DNA from: Lepturacanthus savala
Taxonomy: Eukaryota; Chordata; Actinopteri; Scombriformes; Trichiuridae
Direction: 5' to 3'
Length of the DNA: 64,000 nucleotides
Assembly: GCA_030544235.1 (NCBI GenBank)
Contig: CM060477.1
Span: forward strand, 30,127,387 to 30,191,386
Each line of letters opens with the position of its first letter. Positions within the stretch are counted from its first letter, which is position 1. Position numbers and translations under genes: made by a program. The notes under the pieces were generated by a model that saw only the letters and a list, made by a program, of their open reading frames with translations, had not been told where the DNA came from and searched no databases. This document shows, one piece after another, positions 1-12,125 of this stretch.

Positions 1-656
1 ATCTGGACCAGTAACTGGAGGTTTAGTTAATCTGGACCAGTAACTGGAGGTTAATCTGGATCTGGATCAGTTTGACCATTCAATCAAGCACAGAGACGGT
101 TGACTCCTTCAGCTCTCATCGTCTGGATCAGTAAAAGCACAGAAACGTTTTCAGATGTTCAACGAGCTTCAGGTTCACATCAAAGACCAGGAAGAAGAAG
201 TCGACTTGAATTAACGTCTGATGTTCGTTGTTAATCACTGTAGAAGTTGAAAGAAAAGAATCATCTTTACAACCATCAGTTCTATCACAATAATCACTAT
301 TCTGATAATCAATGGATCAGAGTCATTGATTCATCAGTAAATGTGTAAATTCTCTGGTTCCAGCTTCTCTTCTCTGATTATTTCCTGGTTTCTTTAGTCT
401 CTATAATAATAAACTGATGATCTTTGGACAGAAAAACACATTTTATGTTGAATCTTCATCTTTGATGAAACACTGATCCACATTTAAACCATTTAATGAA
501 CCAATCAACTGATCAATTAATCATTTCAATAATCAATACATGAATCCACCATCATAATAGTTTTAGTTGCAGCTCTACATCTTTATTTATTACAGAAATG
601 TTAGTTTGACTTTTGTTCTGGATGGATTTTCAGTTAAAACCTGCAGCAGTTAAAAC
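1..656. other. Unique AT-rich DNA, no gene seen
   Basis: Apart from an imperfect ~25-bp duplication in the first 60 bases (CTGGACCAGTAACTGGAGG occurs twice), this stretch has no repeat structure, no long open frame and no recognisable element. It could be intergenic or intronic sequence of an unseen gene. Confidence 0.6.
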
Positions 657-947
657 CAGGTTAATTACCCCGGTAATTAACCTGGTAATTAACCTGGTAA
701 TTAACCTGGTAATTACCTGGTAATTAACCCGGTAATTAACCTGGTAATTACCGGGTTAATTACCTGGTAATTAACCTGGTAATTAACCCGGTAATTACCT
801 GGTAATTAACCTGGTAATTAACCTGGTAATTAACCCGGTAATTAACCCGGTAATTACCTGGTAATTAACCCGTTAATTAACCCGTTAATTAACCCGGTAA
901 TTAACCTGTTAATTAACCCGGTAATTACCTGGTAATTAACCTGGTAA
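657..947. repeat. 11/12-bp minisatellite (GGTAATTAACC)
   Basis: About 25 tandem copies of an 11-12-bp unit made of GGTAATTAACC / GGTAATTACC variants. The unit is close to palindromic (GGTAATTACC is a perfect inverted repeat), so the array reads almost the same on both strands. Confidence 0.9.
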
Positions 948-1150
948 TGATCAGACCCAATAATCCAGAAATAATTAACCTTTAATTAGTTAATTTAATT
1001 GCTCCTTAAATTAAACATGTCTTTACATCACATCTGTCGTCATAGTATTTAATTGTATTTACCACAAATTAATAAATAAATCTTATATTTTATTACTGAA
1101 GTTTATTTCATCCACTGGAAAAAAAAGAAAAGAAAAGTTCTGCTTCTTAG

Positions 1151-2290
1151 GATAATTATTACTGTTTTATTAATGTTTTATTAATGTTTTATTAATGTTT
1201 TATTACTGTTTTATTACTGTTTTATTAATGTTTTATTACTGTTTTATTAAGGTTTTATTACTGTTTTATTAATGTTTTATTAATGTTTTATTTCTGTTTT
1301 ATTTTTGTTTTATTTTTGTTTTATTTTTGTTTTATTTCTGTCATATTTTTGTTTTATTTCTGTTTTATTTCTGTTTTATTACTGTTTTATTTCTATTTTA
1401 TTTCTGTTTTATTTCTATTTTATTTTTGTTTTATTTTTGTTTTATTACTGTTTTATTTCTATTTTATTTTTGTTTTATTTCTATTTTATTTTTGTTTTAT
1501 TTCTGTTTTATTTTTGTTTTATTTCTGTTTTATTTCTATTTTATTTTTGTTTTATTCCTGTTTTATTTTTGTTTTATTCCTGTTTTATTTTTGTTTTATT
1601 TCTATTTTATTTTTGTTTTATTTCTGTTTTATTTTTGTTTTATTTCTATTTTATTTTTGTTTTATTTCTATTTTATTTTTGTTTTATTTTTTTTATTTCT
1701 GTTTTATTTTTGTTTTATTTCTGTTTTATTTTTGTTTTATTTCTATTTTATTTTTGTTTTATTTTTGTTTTATTTCTATTTTATTTTTGTTTTATTCCTG
1801 TTTTATTTTTGTTTTATTTCTATTTTATTTTTGTTTTATTCCTGTTTTATTTTTGTTTTATTTCTGTTTTATTTTTGTTTTATTTCTGTTTTATTTCTAT
1901 TTTATTTTTGTTTTATTCCTGTTTTATTTTTGTTTTATTCCTGTTTTATTTTTGTTTTATTTCTATTTTATTTTTGTTTTATTTCTGTTTTATTTTTGTT
2001 TTATTTCTATTTTATTTTTGTTTTATTTCTATTTTATTTCTGTTTTATTTTTGTTTTATTTCTTTTTTAGTTTTGTTTTATTTCTATTTTATTTTTGTTC
2101 TATTTCTGTTTTATTTTTGTTTTATTTTTTTTAATTTCTGTTTTATTTTTGTTTTATTTCTGTTTTATTTCTGTTTTATTTTTGTTTTATTTCTATTTTA
2201 TTTTTGTTTTATTTCTGTTTTATTTTTGTTTTATTTCTGTTTTATTTCTGTTTTATTTATTTTCTGTTTATTTTATTTCTTTTTTTAAGT
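1151..2290. repeat. 11-bp T-rich array (TTTTATTTCTG / TTTTATTTTTG)
   Basis: About 100 copies of an 11-bp unit. The left edge uses TTTTATTAATG/ACTG variants and the body alternates TTTTATTTCTG, TTTTATTTTTG and TTTTATTCCTG. Since 11 is not a multiple of three and no unit variant makes a stop, all three plus-strand frames stay open for hundreds of codons. These low-complexity Phe/Leu/Tyr frames are artefacts. A T-run every 11 bp is close to the helical repeat. Confidence 0.95.
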
Positions 2291-2339
2291 TATATTTTCA
2301 GTTTTTTCGTTATAATTTTTTTCATTTTTTTTTCTGAAT

Positions 2340-3560
2340 TATAATTATCTATTACTTTTATAATTATTACTTTAAAATCCTGCTGGAGAGCATTGAGCTG
2401 TAGGAGACTGGGTTCATGTTATATCATCATAGAGAATAAATAATGAAGGAATAATTCATCATTTTCTCTGCTGCAGCTCATTCAAATCACAGCAACATGC
2501 TAATTTATATTAAAAGTCAATGACATTTGTTCTGGTAAAACAACAAATACTATGACTTGTCCAGAGCCAATTCAACCAATCGTATCACTACCTTCACCTG
2601 TCAATCAAAGTGTGAACTTTAGGACACGCCCACTTTTCAATGGTTCAATTCCTGTAAATTCTGTTTATACCTGAAAGACTCGATGTTCGATTTTCTACTG
2701 GACTTTAAACTAAAAAAGAAAAGTTATTGATAAAGTTTGTATGGAAATGATCTTTTCTAGGCTACAGATTAAAATGAATCATGTCAAACGAGGAATAACT
2801 GTATAATTATAGTGGAGTTGACTTCAATAAGTTCCTTTATTCCTATAAATCTCAGTATTAAAGACACAAAGTACAGAGGAGCACAATAAATAAAAATAAA
2901 GTCAGTAAAGAATCGAACCTGAGGGTTAGATCATATGGAGATTTGAAAACTTTGAAGACAGATAAATGATGATAATCGACTCTAATTAATGAGGTCATCC
3001 CCATTAATGATATCCAAACGCAGCATAGTAGATGAAATAAAACGACTTCTGAATATATTTATAATTTTATGAGCATTAAACTGTTGGACTTCATCTAATT
3101 CTGAAAACTCTGATTTGTTGTATTTAAGAATAAATCTGAGTGTCATCAACGAACATGAAAACCTAAACGTGATGATGATCATCACAGTTATGAACACGTT
3201 ATTCACTGGTTTGTACCAGCTTCAAACCTTCATATGAACGATGACGGCAGCTTCACTGAGTGACTTCTGCTGAGTTTCACTGATGATTTACAGCAGTTTA
3301 TCTGCTTCAACAACCTGAAGAACCACTGAGGAACAAACTGAATTCAACATGTTCTGACTTCAGTGCACAAAAAAACAAGAAAAACATGCACAACTGTGAT
3401 GCTGATGAATGTGTTTGAACGTTGACTCGTGTCTATTTTCACACCTGGAACAGAATAAAAGAACAACAGTGTTTTTATCTTGTAGAAAATCATCTGAGTT
3501 CTTAGTTTGTTGAAGACAAAGACGAAGAGATTTAATCTGAGCTCAGGGTTTTAGACTCAG
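2340..3560. other. Unique AT-rich stretch, no gene seen
   Basis: No convincing coding potential. The longest minus frame (2982-3206, 74 codons) shows no recognised domain. No repeat structure or terminal repeats were noticed. Confidence 0.55.
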
Positions 3561-3569
3561 TGGAACCAC

Positions 3570-4380
3570 GTTCACACATTCACACGTTCACATTCACACG
3601 TTCACATTCACACATTCACGTTCACACATTCACGTTCACATGTTCACATTCACACGTTCACATTCACACGTTCACATTCACACATTCACGTTCACATGTT
3701 CACATTCACACGTTCACATTCACACATTCACATTCACACGTTCACATTCACACGTTCACATTCACACGTTCACATTCACACATTCACACGTTCACATTCA
3801 TGTTCACACGTTCACTTCCTCACATTCATGTTCACACGTTCACATTCACACATTCACGTTCACACATTCATGTTCACACGTTCACATTCACACGTTCACA
3901 TTCACACATTCACATTCACACGTTCACATTCACACGTTCACATTCACACATTCACATTCACACATTCACACGTTCACATTCATGTTCACACGTTCACTTC
4001 CTCACATTCATGTTCACACGTTCACATTCACACATTCACGTTCACACATTCATGTTCACACGTTCACATTCACACGTTCACATTCACATGTTCACACATT
4101 CACACGTTCACATTCACACGTTCACATTCACACATTCACACGTTCACATTCATGTTCACACGTTCACTTCCTCACATTCATGTTCACACGTTCACATTCA
4201 CACATTCACGTTCACACATTCATGTTCACACGTTCACATTCACACGTTCACATTCACACGTTCACATTCACATGTTCACACATTCACATGTTCACATTCA
4301 CACGTTCACACATTCATGTTCACACGTTAACATTCACACGTTCACACGTTCACACATTCACACGTTCATGTTCAAACATT
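3570..4380. repeat. TTCACA/TTCACG hexamer array with ~175-bp higher-order units
   Basis: The array is built from TTCACA, TTCACG and TTCATG hexamers. A marker segment containing TTCACTTCCTCACATTCATG recurs at 3811, 3993 and 4163 (spacings 182 and 170), so a higher-order unit was itself duplicated. The His/Thr/Phe/Ser-rich open frames here are products of the 6-bp periodicity. Confidence 0.95.
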
Positions 4381-4389
4381 CCCACACTT

Positions 4390-4855
4390 GAACCCTCTGT
4401 TGCATAAAATATGACTTTGTCTTTATGTCTTTATTCCTTAAAATGGCCTAAATAACAATTTATTTAAGAATATCCATATATACATATACATATATTGATG
4501 TATGTAAATCAATGTGACTCCATCAGGTTTATACACGAGGAATTATTCACATTTACATATTGTTGACATATGGAAACAATAACCTTCAGTCAGTGATGGT
4601 CACATGTCCATCAGCAATAGGGATATCCTGGTCATGTGACCTCATTAACTGGATGCCCTTCAAAATAAAAGCCCCTTTTCACACCTAACTGTAAAACATA
4701 GATTTTATATGATTTTTTTTAGAAAAATTAAGATTTTAAGTAAATGTTGCCATGGCAACACTATGCAATAGAGGGTAATGTTTTTTGTAGAAAATGCTAC
4801 TTTTGTTTTCTTAAAAACACTTGAAATAATAAATTATCTGGAAAAAGATAATTGA
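4390..4855. other. Unique AT-rich spacer, no gene seen
   Basis: AT-rich sequence between two arrays. I saw no open frame of note, no transposon end and no RNA-like structure. Confidence 0.55.
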
Positions 4856-4856
4856 G

Positions 4857-5625
4857 GGTCATTGACTCCAGGTGTGAATGATGTCATAGACTCCAGGTGT
4901 GAATGAGGTCATATACTCCAGGTGTGAATGATGTCATAGACTCCAGGTGTGAATTAGGGTCTTAGACTCTGTGAATGATGTCATAGACTCCAGGTGTGAA
5001 TGAGGTCATATACTCCAGGTGTGAATGATGTCATAGACTCCAGGTGTGAACGAGGGTCTTCAACTCTGTGAATGATGTCATAGACTCCAGGTGTGAATTA
5101 GGGTCTTAGACTCTGTGAATGATGTCATAGACTCCAGGTGTGAATGAGGTCATATACTCCAGGTGTGAATGATGTCATAGACTCCAGGTGTGAACGAGGG
5201 TCTTCAACTCTGTGAATGATGTCATAGACTCCAGGTGTGAATTAGGGTCTTAGACTCTGTGAATGATGTCATAGACTCCAGGTGTGAATGAGGTCATATA
5301 CTCCAGGTGTGAATGATGTCATAGACTCCAGGTGTGAATGAGGTCATATACTCCAGGTGTGAATGATGTCATAGACTCCAGGTGTGAATGATGTCATAGA
5401 CTCTAGGTGTGAATGAGGTCATAGACTCCAGGTGTGAATGAGGTCATAGACTCCAGGTGTGAATGATGTCAGACTCTAGGTGTGAATGAGGTCATAGACT
5501 CCAGGTGTGAATGATGTCATAGACTCTAGGTGTGAATGAGGTCATAGACTCCAGGTGTGAATGAGGTCATAGACTCCAGGTGTGAATGATGTCATAGACT
5601 CAGGTGTGAATGAGGATCTTAGACC
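4857..5625. repeat. 25-bp minisatellite with 144-bp higher-order repeat
   Basis: Roughly 30 copies of a 25-bp unit with the core CTCCAGGTGTGAATGA plus TGTCATA/GGTCATA. A variant unit GAATTAGGGTCTTA marks higher-order copies at 4951, 5095 and 5239, exactly 144 bp apart. This indicates recent block duplication in the left half, while the right half is simple 25-bp repeat. Confidence 0.93.
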
Positions 5626-5716
5626 TCCACCAACAAAGATGCTTCTTTAACTCTTCTCTGAAATCCACCCATCTTCCTGGTCCTGAAGCAGGACTTTGGA
5701 GTCCTCCTCAGACTGA

Positions 5717-5957
5717 CCCCCACCCTCCAGATGTGGTGTCCACCCTCCAGATGTGGACCACCGCTCTCCAGATGCGGACCCCCACCCTCCAGATGTGGTG
5801 TCCACCCTCCAGATGTGGTGTCCACCCTCCAGATGTGGACCACCGCCCTCCAGATGCGGACCCCCACCCTCCAGATGTGGACCACCACCCTCCAGATGTG
5901 GACCACCACTCTCCAGATGTGGACCCCCACCCTCCAGATGTGGACCACCTCCAGCTG
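5717..5957. repeat. 18-bp minisatellite (CCTCCAGATGTGG core)
   Basis: About 13 copies of an 18-bp unit with the core ACCCTCCAGATGTGG. It is GC-rich compared with its neighbours. The Pro/Asp/Val frames on plus and Trp/Gly frames on minus come from the 18-bp period and are not taken as genes. Confidence 0.9.
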
Positions 5958-6023
5958 AGTCTGGTCTCTTCTGTTAATCCATGGTTTTGTTTCATCTCAA
6001 GGTCTGAGGTTTCCCTAACCCTA

Positions 6024-8206
6024 TAATAAATATATAATAAATGTATAATAAATGTATAATAAATGTATAATAAATATACAATAAATGTATAATAAATGTA
6101 TAATAAATATATAATAAATGTATAATAAATATACAATAAATGTATAATAAATATATAATAAATGTATAATAAACATATAATAAATGTATAATAAATGTAT
6201 AATAAATATATAATAAATGTATAATAAATGTATAATAAATGTATAATAAATATACAATAAATGTATAATAAATGTATAATAAATATACAATAAATGTATA
6301 ATAAATATACAATAAATGTATAATAAATATATAATAAACGTATAATAAATGTATAATAAATATATAATAAATGTATAATAAATATATAATAAATGTATAA
6401 TAAACATATAATAAATGTATAATAAATGTATAATAAATATATAATAAATGTATAATAAATGTATAATAAATGTATAATAAATATATAATAAATATATAAT
6501 AAATGTATAATAAATGTATAATAAATATATAATAAATGTATAATAAATATATAATAAATGTATAATAAATATATAATAAATGTATAATAAATGTATAATA
6601 AATATATAATAAACATATAATAAATGTATAATAAATATATAATAAACATATAATAAATGTATAATAAATGTATAATAAATGTATAATAAACGTATAATAA
6701 ATGTATAATAAATGTATAATAAATATATAATAAACGTATAATAAATGTATAATAAATGTATAATAAATATATAATAAACATATAATAAATGTATAATAAA
6801 TGTATAATAAATGTATAATAAACATATAATAAATGTATAATAAATGTATAATAAATATATAATAAATGTATAATAAATGTATAATAAATGTATAATAAAT
6901 ATATAATAAATATATAATAAATGTATAATAAATGTATAATAAATATATAATAAACATATAATAAATGTATAATAAATGTATAATAAATGTATAATAAACA
7001 TATAATAAATGTATAATAAATGTATAATAAATGTATAATAAACATATAATAAATGTATAATAAATGTATAATAAATATATAATAAATGTATAATAAATGT
7101 ATAATAAATGTATAATAAATATATAATAAATGTATAATAAATGTATAATAAATATATAATAAACATATAATAAATGTATAATAAATGTATAATAAACATA
7201 TAATAAATGTATAATAAATGTATAATAAATGTATAATAAACATATAATAAATGTATAATAAATGTATAATAAATATATAATAAATGTATAATAAATGTAT
7301 AATAAATATATAATAAATATATAATAAATGTATAATAAATGTATAATAAATATATAATAAATGTATAATAAATATATAATAAATGTATAATAAATATATA
7401 ATAAATGTATAATAAATATATAATAAATGTATAATAAATGTATAATAAATATATAATAAACGTATAATAAATGTATAATAAATGTATAATAAACATATAA
7501 TAAATGTATAATAAATGTATAATAAATATATAATAAATGTATAATAAATGTATAATAAATGTATAATAAATATATAATAAATATATAATAAATGTATAAT
7601 AAATGTATAATAAATATATAATAAATATATAATAAATGTATAATAAATGTATAATAAATATATAATAAACATATAATAAATGTATAATAAATGTATAATA
7701 AATGTATAATAAACATATAATAAACGTATAATAAATGTATAATAAATATATAATAAATGTATAATAAATGTATAATAAATGTATAATAAATATATAATAA
7801 ATGTATAATAAATATATAATAAATGTATAATAAATGTATAATAAATATATAATAAATGTATAATAAATGTATAATAAATGTATAATAAATATATAATAAA
7901 TGTATAATAAATATATAATAAATGTATAATAAATGTATAATAAATATATAATAAATGTATAATAAATATATAATAAATGTATAATAAATGTATAATAAAT
8001 ATATAATAAATGTATAATAAATGTATAATAAATGTATAATAAATATATAATAAATATATAATAAATGTATAATAAATATATAATAAATGTATAATAAATG
8101 TATAATAAATGTATAATAAATATAGAATAAATATATAATAAATGTATAATAAATGTATAATAAATGTATAATAAATGTATAATAAATATAGAATAAATAT
8201 AGAATA
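6024..8206. repeat. 11-bp AT-rich array (AATAAATGTAT)
   Basis: About 200 copies of an 11-bp unit, AATAAATGTAT, with variants AATAAATATAT, AATAAACATAT, AATAAACGTAT and AATAAATATAC. The minus strand is open in all three frames (repeating Ile/Tyr/Leu) purely because of the 11-bp period. The array ends in a few ATAGAATAA variants near 8130-8206. Confidence 0.95.
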
Positions 8207-8344
8207 AATGTTTATACATATTAAAGACATTTATCTCAGCAGGAAAACACAGCTGTGAATAATAAATAAAGTTAAAATTCATTTAACTGCTTCAGTTATT
8301 ACCAGGACAAATGCTGCTCGTTACTTTTTATTTGATTATAAATA

Positions 8345-9012
8345 TAATCTACAGGAGGATTTCACCCACAGGAGGATCTGGTCTACAGGGATCTGGTCCA
8401 GGATCTGGTCTACAGGAGGATCTGGTCTACAGGAGGATCTGGTCCAGGATCTGGTCTACAGGAGGATCTGGTCTACAGGAGGATCTGGTCCGGGATCTGG
8501 TCTACAGGAGGATCTGGTCTACAGGGATCTGGTCCAGGATCTGGTCTACAGGAGGATCTGGTCTACAGGAGGATCTGGTCCAGGATCTGGTCTACAGGAG
8601 GATCTGGTCTACAGGAGGATCTGGTCCGGGATCTGGTCTACAGGAGGATCTGGTCTACAGGAGGATCTGGTCCAGGATCTGGTCTACAGGAGGATCTGGT
8701 CTACAGGAGGATCTGGTCCGGGATCTGGTCTACAGGAGGATCTGGTCTACAGGGATCTGGTCCAGGATCTGGTCTACAGGAGGATCTGGTCTACAGGAGG
8801 ATCTGGTCCAGGATCTGGTCTACAGGAGGATCTGGTCTACAGGAGGATCTGGTCCGGGATCTGGTCTACAGGAGGATCTGGTCTACAGGGATCTGGTCCA
8901 GGATCTGGTCTACAGGAGGATCTGGTCTACAGGAGGATCTGATCCAGGATCTGGTCTACAGGAGGATCTGGTCTCCAGGAGGATCTGGTCCACAGGAGGA
9001 TCTGGTCCAGCT
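8345..9012. repeat. 17-bp based array (GGATCTGGTCTACAGGA) with higher-order repeat
   Basis: The basic unit is GGATCTGGTCTACAGGA, interspersed with GGATCTGGTCCA and GGATCTGGTCCG. The marker CCGGGATCTGG recurs near 8490, 8626, 8718 and 8853, giving a ~228-bp higher-order period made of 136 + 92. An open frame runs through the array but has no domain. Confidence 0.92.
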
Positions 9013-9179
9013 CCTCTGTACTGCAGCAGATCCACTTCCATTCTAGTCATTGGTTGATTATAACGAATAAATGATTCCAGGAAATAAATGAATAAATGAA
9101 TTAATTTCCTACAGAACGAAATAAGGAACAGAGAAAAAACAAAAAAACAACAATAAAAACAAACGTGAAAAAGATTTTA

Positions 9180-9765
9180 AACATAAAGGAAGAAAAAAGC
9201 ACCACAAAATAAATAACAACAAATAAATAAATAACAACAAAGAAATAACAACAAAGAAATAAATAACAACAAAGAAATAAATAACAACAAATAAATAACA
9301 ACAAAGAAATAAATAACAACAAAGAAATAAATAACAAATAAATAAATAACAACAAATAAATAACAACAAATAAATAAATAACAACAAAGAAATAAATAAC
9401 AACAAAGAAATAAATAACAACAAAGAAATAAATAACAAATAAATAAATAACAACAAATAAATAACAACAAAGAAATAAATAACAACAAAGAAATAAATAA
9501 CAAAGAAATAAATAACAACAAAGAAATAAATAACAAATAAATAAATAACAACAAATAAATAACAACAAATAAATAAATAACAACAAATAAATAAATAACA
9601 ACAAAGAAATAAATAACAACAAAGAAATAAATAACAAATAAATAAATAACAACAAATAAATAACAACAAAGAAATAAATAACAACAAAGAAATAAATAAC
9701 AAAGAAATAAATAACAAAAAAGAAATAAATAACAAAGAAATAAATAACAACAATAAATACATATA
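9180..9765. repeat. A-rich array (AAATAACAACAAAGAAATAA)
   Basis: Repeated AAATAAATAACAACAAAG and AAATAAATAACAA blocks, strongly A-rich on plus. It is open in several minus frames (Leu/Phe/Ile/Cys/Tyr) because of periodicity. No flanking poly-A retroposon was identified. Confidence 0.9.
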
Positions 9766-9861
9766 ATAATAATAAGGAAATCAATAAGGAAGGAGTAACT
9801 AGCTGACATATACGGGTTAATATGACACAGTGATTTGATGGGATCATTACATACATTTAAT

Positions 9862-10149
<288 letters not shown>

Positions 10150-10436
10150 ATGTACTTCCTGGACACTCTGGACCATGGACGTTCACAGTGATATGACCCT
10201 GGTTGTCAGGGCAACTGCCGTTTCCTCCTCGGCTGACGTTGTCCTTCTGAGGAAAATATCAAATAAAGGATTTCAGATTCAACAGTTGATCATTCAGATT
10301 CTCATCAGGCAGAGGAAGTCAAAGGGAGGGGTGGGTGGGGTCAAAGGTCACGCTGCAGCGACCTGCTGACCTGAGGAATCTCATGCTGCTTTAAACAGTC
10401 GTGATCTAAAAGTCATGAGGTTCTTTCTGTATCTAG

Positions 10437-10836
10437 AACCTCTAAACCTTTAATGTCCTCTAAAGCTTTTAGATCCTCTAAACCCTTAAGAACCTCTAGA
10501 ACCTCTAGAACCTCTAGATCCTGTAGAACCTCTAGATCCTCTAGAACCTCTAGATCCTGTAGAACCTCTAGATCCTCTAGAACCTCTAGATCCTCTAGAA
10601 CCTCTAGATCCTGTAGAACCTCTAGATCCTCTAGAACCTCTAGATCCTCTAAACCCTTAAGAACCTCTAGATCCTGTAGAACCTCTAGATCCTGTAGAAC
10701 CTCTAGATCCTCTAGAACCTCTAGATCCTCTAGAACCTCTAGAACCTCTAGATCCTCTAGAACCTCTAGATCCTGTAGAACCTCTAGATCCTCTAGAACC
10801 TCTAGATCCTGTAGAACCTCTAGATCCTGTAGATCA
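10437..10836. repeat. 9-bp array (ACCTCTAGA / TCCTGTAGA)
   Basis: About 44 copies of a 9-bp unit, mostly ACCTCTAGA alternating with TCCTCTAGA or TCCTGTAGA, with two AAACCCTTAAGA interruptions. The 9-bp period gives an open plus frame repeating Arg-Thr-Ser, which is not considered a gene. Confidence 0.92.
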
Positions 10837-11002
10837 GTTCATCCAGCTCCGGTCCGAGGATCTTATTATTATCACATTATCTGATCATGTTAGTCCAACT
10901 TTAACATATTCACATGGACTTTAAAAGTCCTTAGTTGGATTAACATTTATAATGATCATTTATTATAATTCATATTAATTATTTTAGGTGAACTGTCATC
11001 AA

Positions 11003-11370
11003 CTGTGGGCGACACGGTGGAGCAGGGGTTAGCGCTGTTACCTCACAGCAAGAAGGTCGCAGGTTCAAGACCTCCTTGGTCCTGGGTCTGGGACCTTTCT
11101 GTGTGGAGTTTGCATGTTCTCCCCGTGTCTGCGTGGGTTTTCACCAGGTTCTCCAGCTTCCTCCCACAGTCCAAAAACATGCTGAGGTTAATTGGAGACT
11201 CTAAATTGCCCGTAGGTGTGAGTGTGTGAGTGAATGGTGTGTGCCCCACGATTGGCTGGCGACCATCTGGGGTGTATCCTGCCTCTCGCCGTAACGCGCT
11301 GGGATTGGCTCCAGCAGACCATGTGACCCTAATGAGGAATAAGCAGGTATAGAAAATGACTGACTGACTG
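11003..11370 (+). mobile_element. Full-length tRNA-derived SINE
   Basis: A 368-bp retroposon. The head resembles a tRNA gene: an A-box-like stretch TGGAGCAGGGGTTAGCG at 11018 and a B box GGTTCAAGACC at 11062-11072, which fits GGTTCRANNCC. The body contains the CTGTGTGGAGTTTGC, CTTCCTCCCACAGTCC and ACTCTAAATTGCCC blocks common in fish genomes. The 3' tail is a short TGAC repeat. The element is bracketed by an 11-bp direct repeat ACTGTCATCAA at 10992-11002 and 11371-11381, which I read as the target-site duplication. Four partial relatives occur elsewhere in the window. Confidence 0.88.
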
Positions 11371-11559
11371 ACTGTCATCAAATGTCTACATTTCAACAGG
11401 AAACTCCACTTGATTCTGATTAAACAGTAATGATGGAGCAGCATTTATTTCATTCAGGTTTTGCTGTAAACTTCTTCTTGTAGAGATGATGTTTAAATGT
11501 TGATGCTGGAATAGTATTCCATGTGTTTTAGCCCATTTCATTTATCCTGAGGTTAACTG

Positions 11560-12125
11560 ATAAATTATATATGTGTCTGGTCTGGGTTTTGTCTTGTGTA
11601 CATTTCCTGTTTTATTTTGAAAGTCTACCTCTCCTCTAGTATGAGGTCACTTCCTCCTGTGCCACCGCCTGATCTTCTTCCTGATTGGTCCTTCATTCCC
11701 CTCCATGTGTATTTATAGTCGTTCCATCCAGTCCTCGTCTCACAACCTTTGACCTCAGCTGCTTTTTGTTCTAAGTTTCAGTCTTTTCAGTTTCATGAGA
11801 GTTTTGTTTCTTTTCCGTTCTGTGGGATTGTTTTTGGTTTATTATTTTCTGGTCATTTTTTCATCCTTCAGCCTCGTTTTTGTTTTTTCTTAGAATATTT
11901 AGACAATTTATTCCCAGATAGTGTTTTCCTCTTCCTCAGCCACTTTTGTTAAACATTATTAATTCTTCCTTCTACTTTAAAGTGTTTTTCTGTCGTCCTC
12001 CACATCGATGGTGTGGCAGTGGTTCGGTTCTTTACTTAGACCTAGTATTTATGTTGGAGACCAGGTTTTTCTTTGTCATTTTCATATCATCCGTTCGCTG
12101 CAGCTCAGGAAATTAAACCCTCCTG
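11560..12125 (+). other. Possible retroelement (LTR-like) remnant
   Basis: A T-rich, purine-poor plus strand with a TATA-like TGTATTTATAGTCG at about 11707 and dense TTTTG/CTTCC blocks, resembling U3-R sequence of fish LTR elements. No TG...CA ends or target duplication could be defined, so this is a suggestion from composition and remembered similarity only. The plus open frame 11749-11952 has no recognised domain. Confidence 0.25.

Noticed and set aside
1283..2337. Long Phe/Leu/Tyr/Cys-rich open frames in all three plus frames
   Set aside because: They follow exactly from an 11-bp tandem unit without stops. No domain and no start context.
3560..4407. His/Thr/Phe-rich frames resembling a metal-binding repeat protein
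   Set aside because: Open in all three plus frames because the TTCACA hexamer lacks stops. No independent sign of coding.
5708..8282. Open frames up to 840 codons on minus (LLYIYYTF-type)
   Set aside because: Another 11-bp array, open in three frames at once. The sequence is pure repeat.
11018..11072. A genuine tRNA gene
   Set aside because: A and B boxes are present but the fold is not that of a tRNA, and they belong to a 368-bp SINE with a target duplication.
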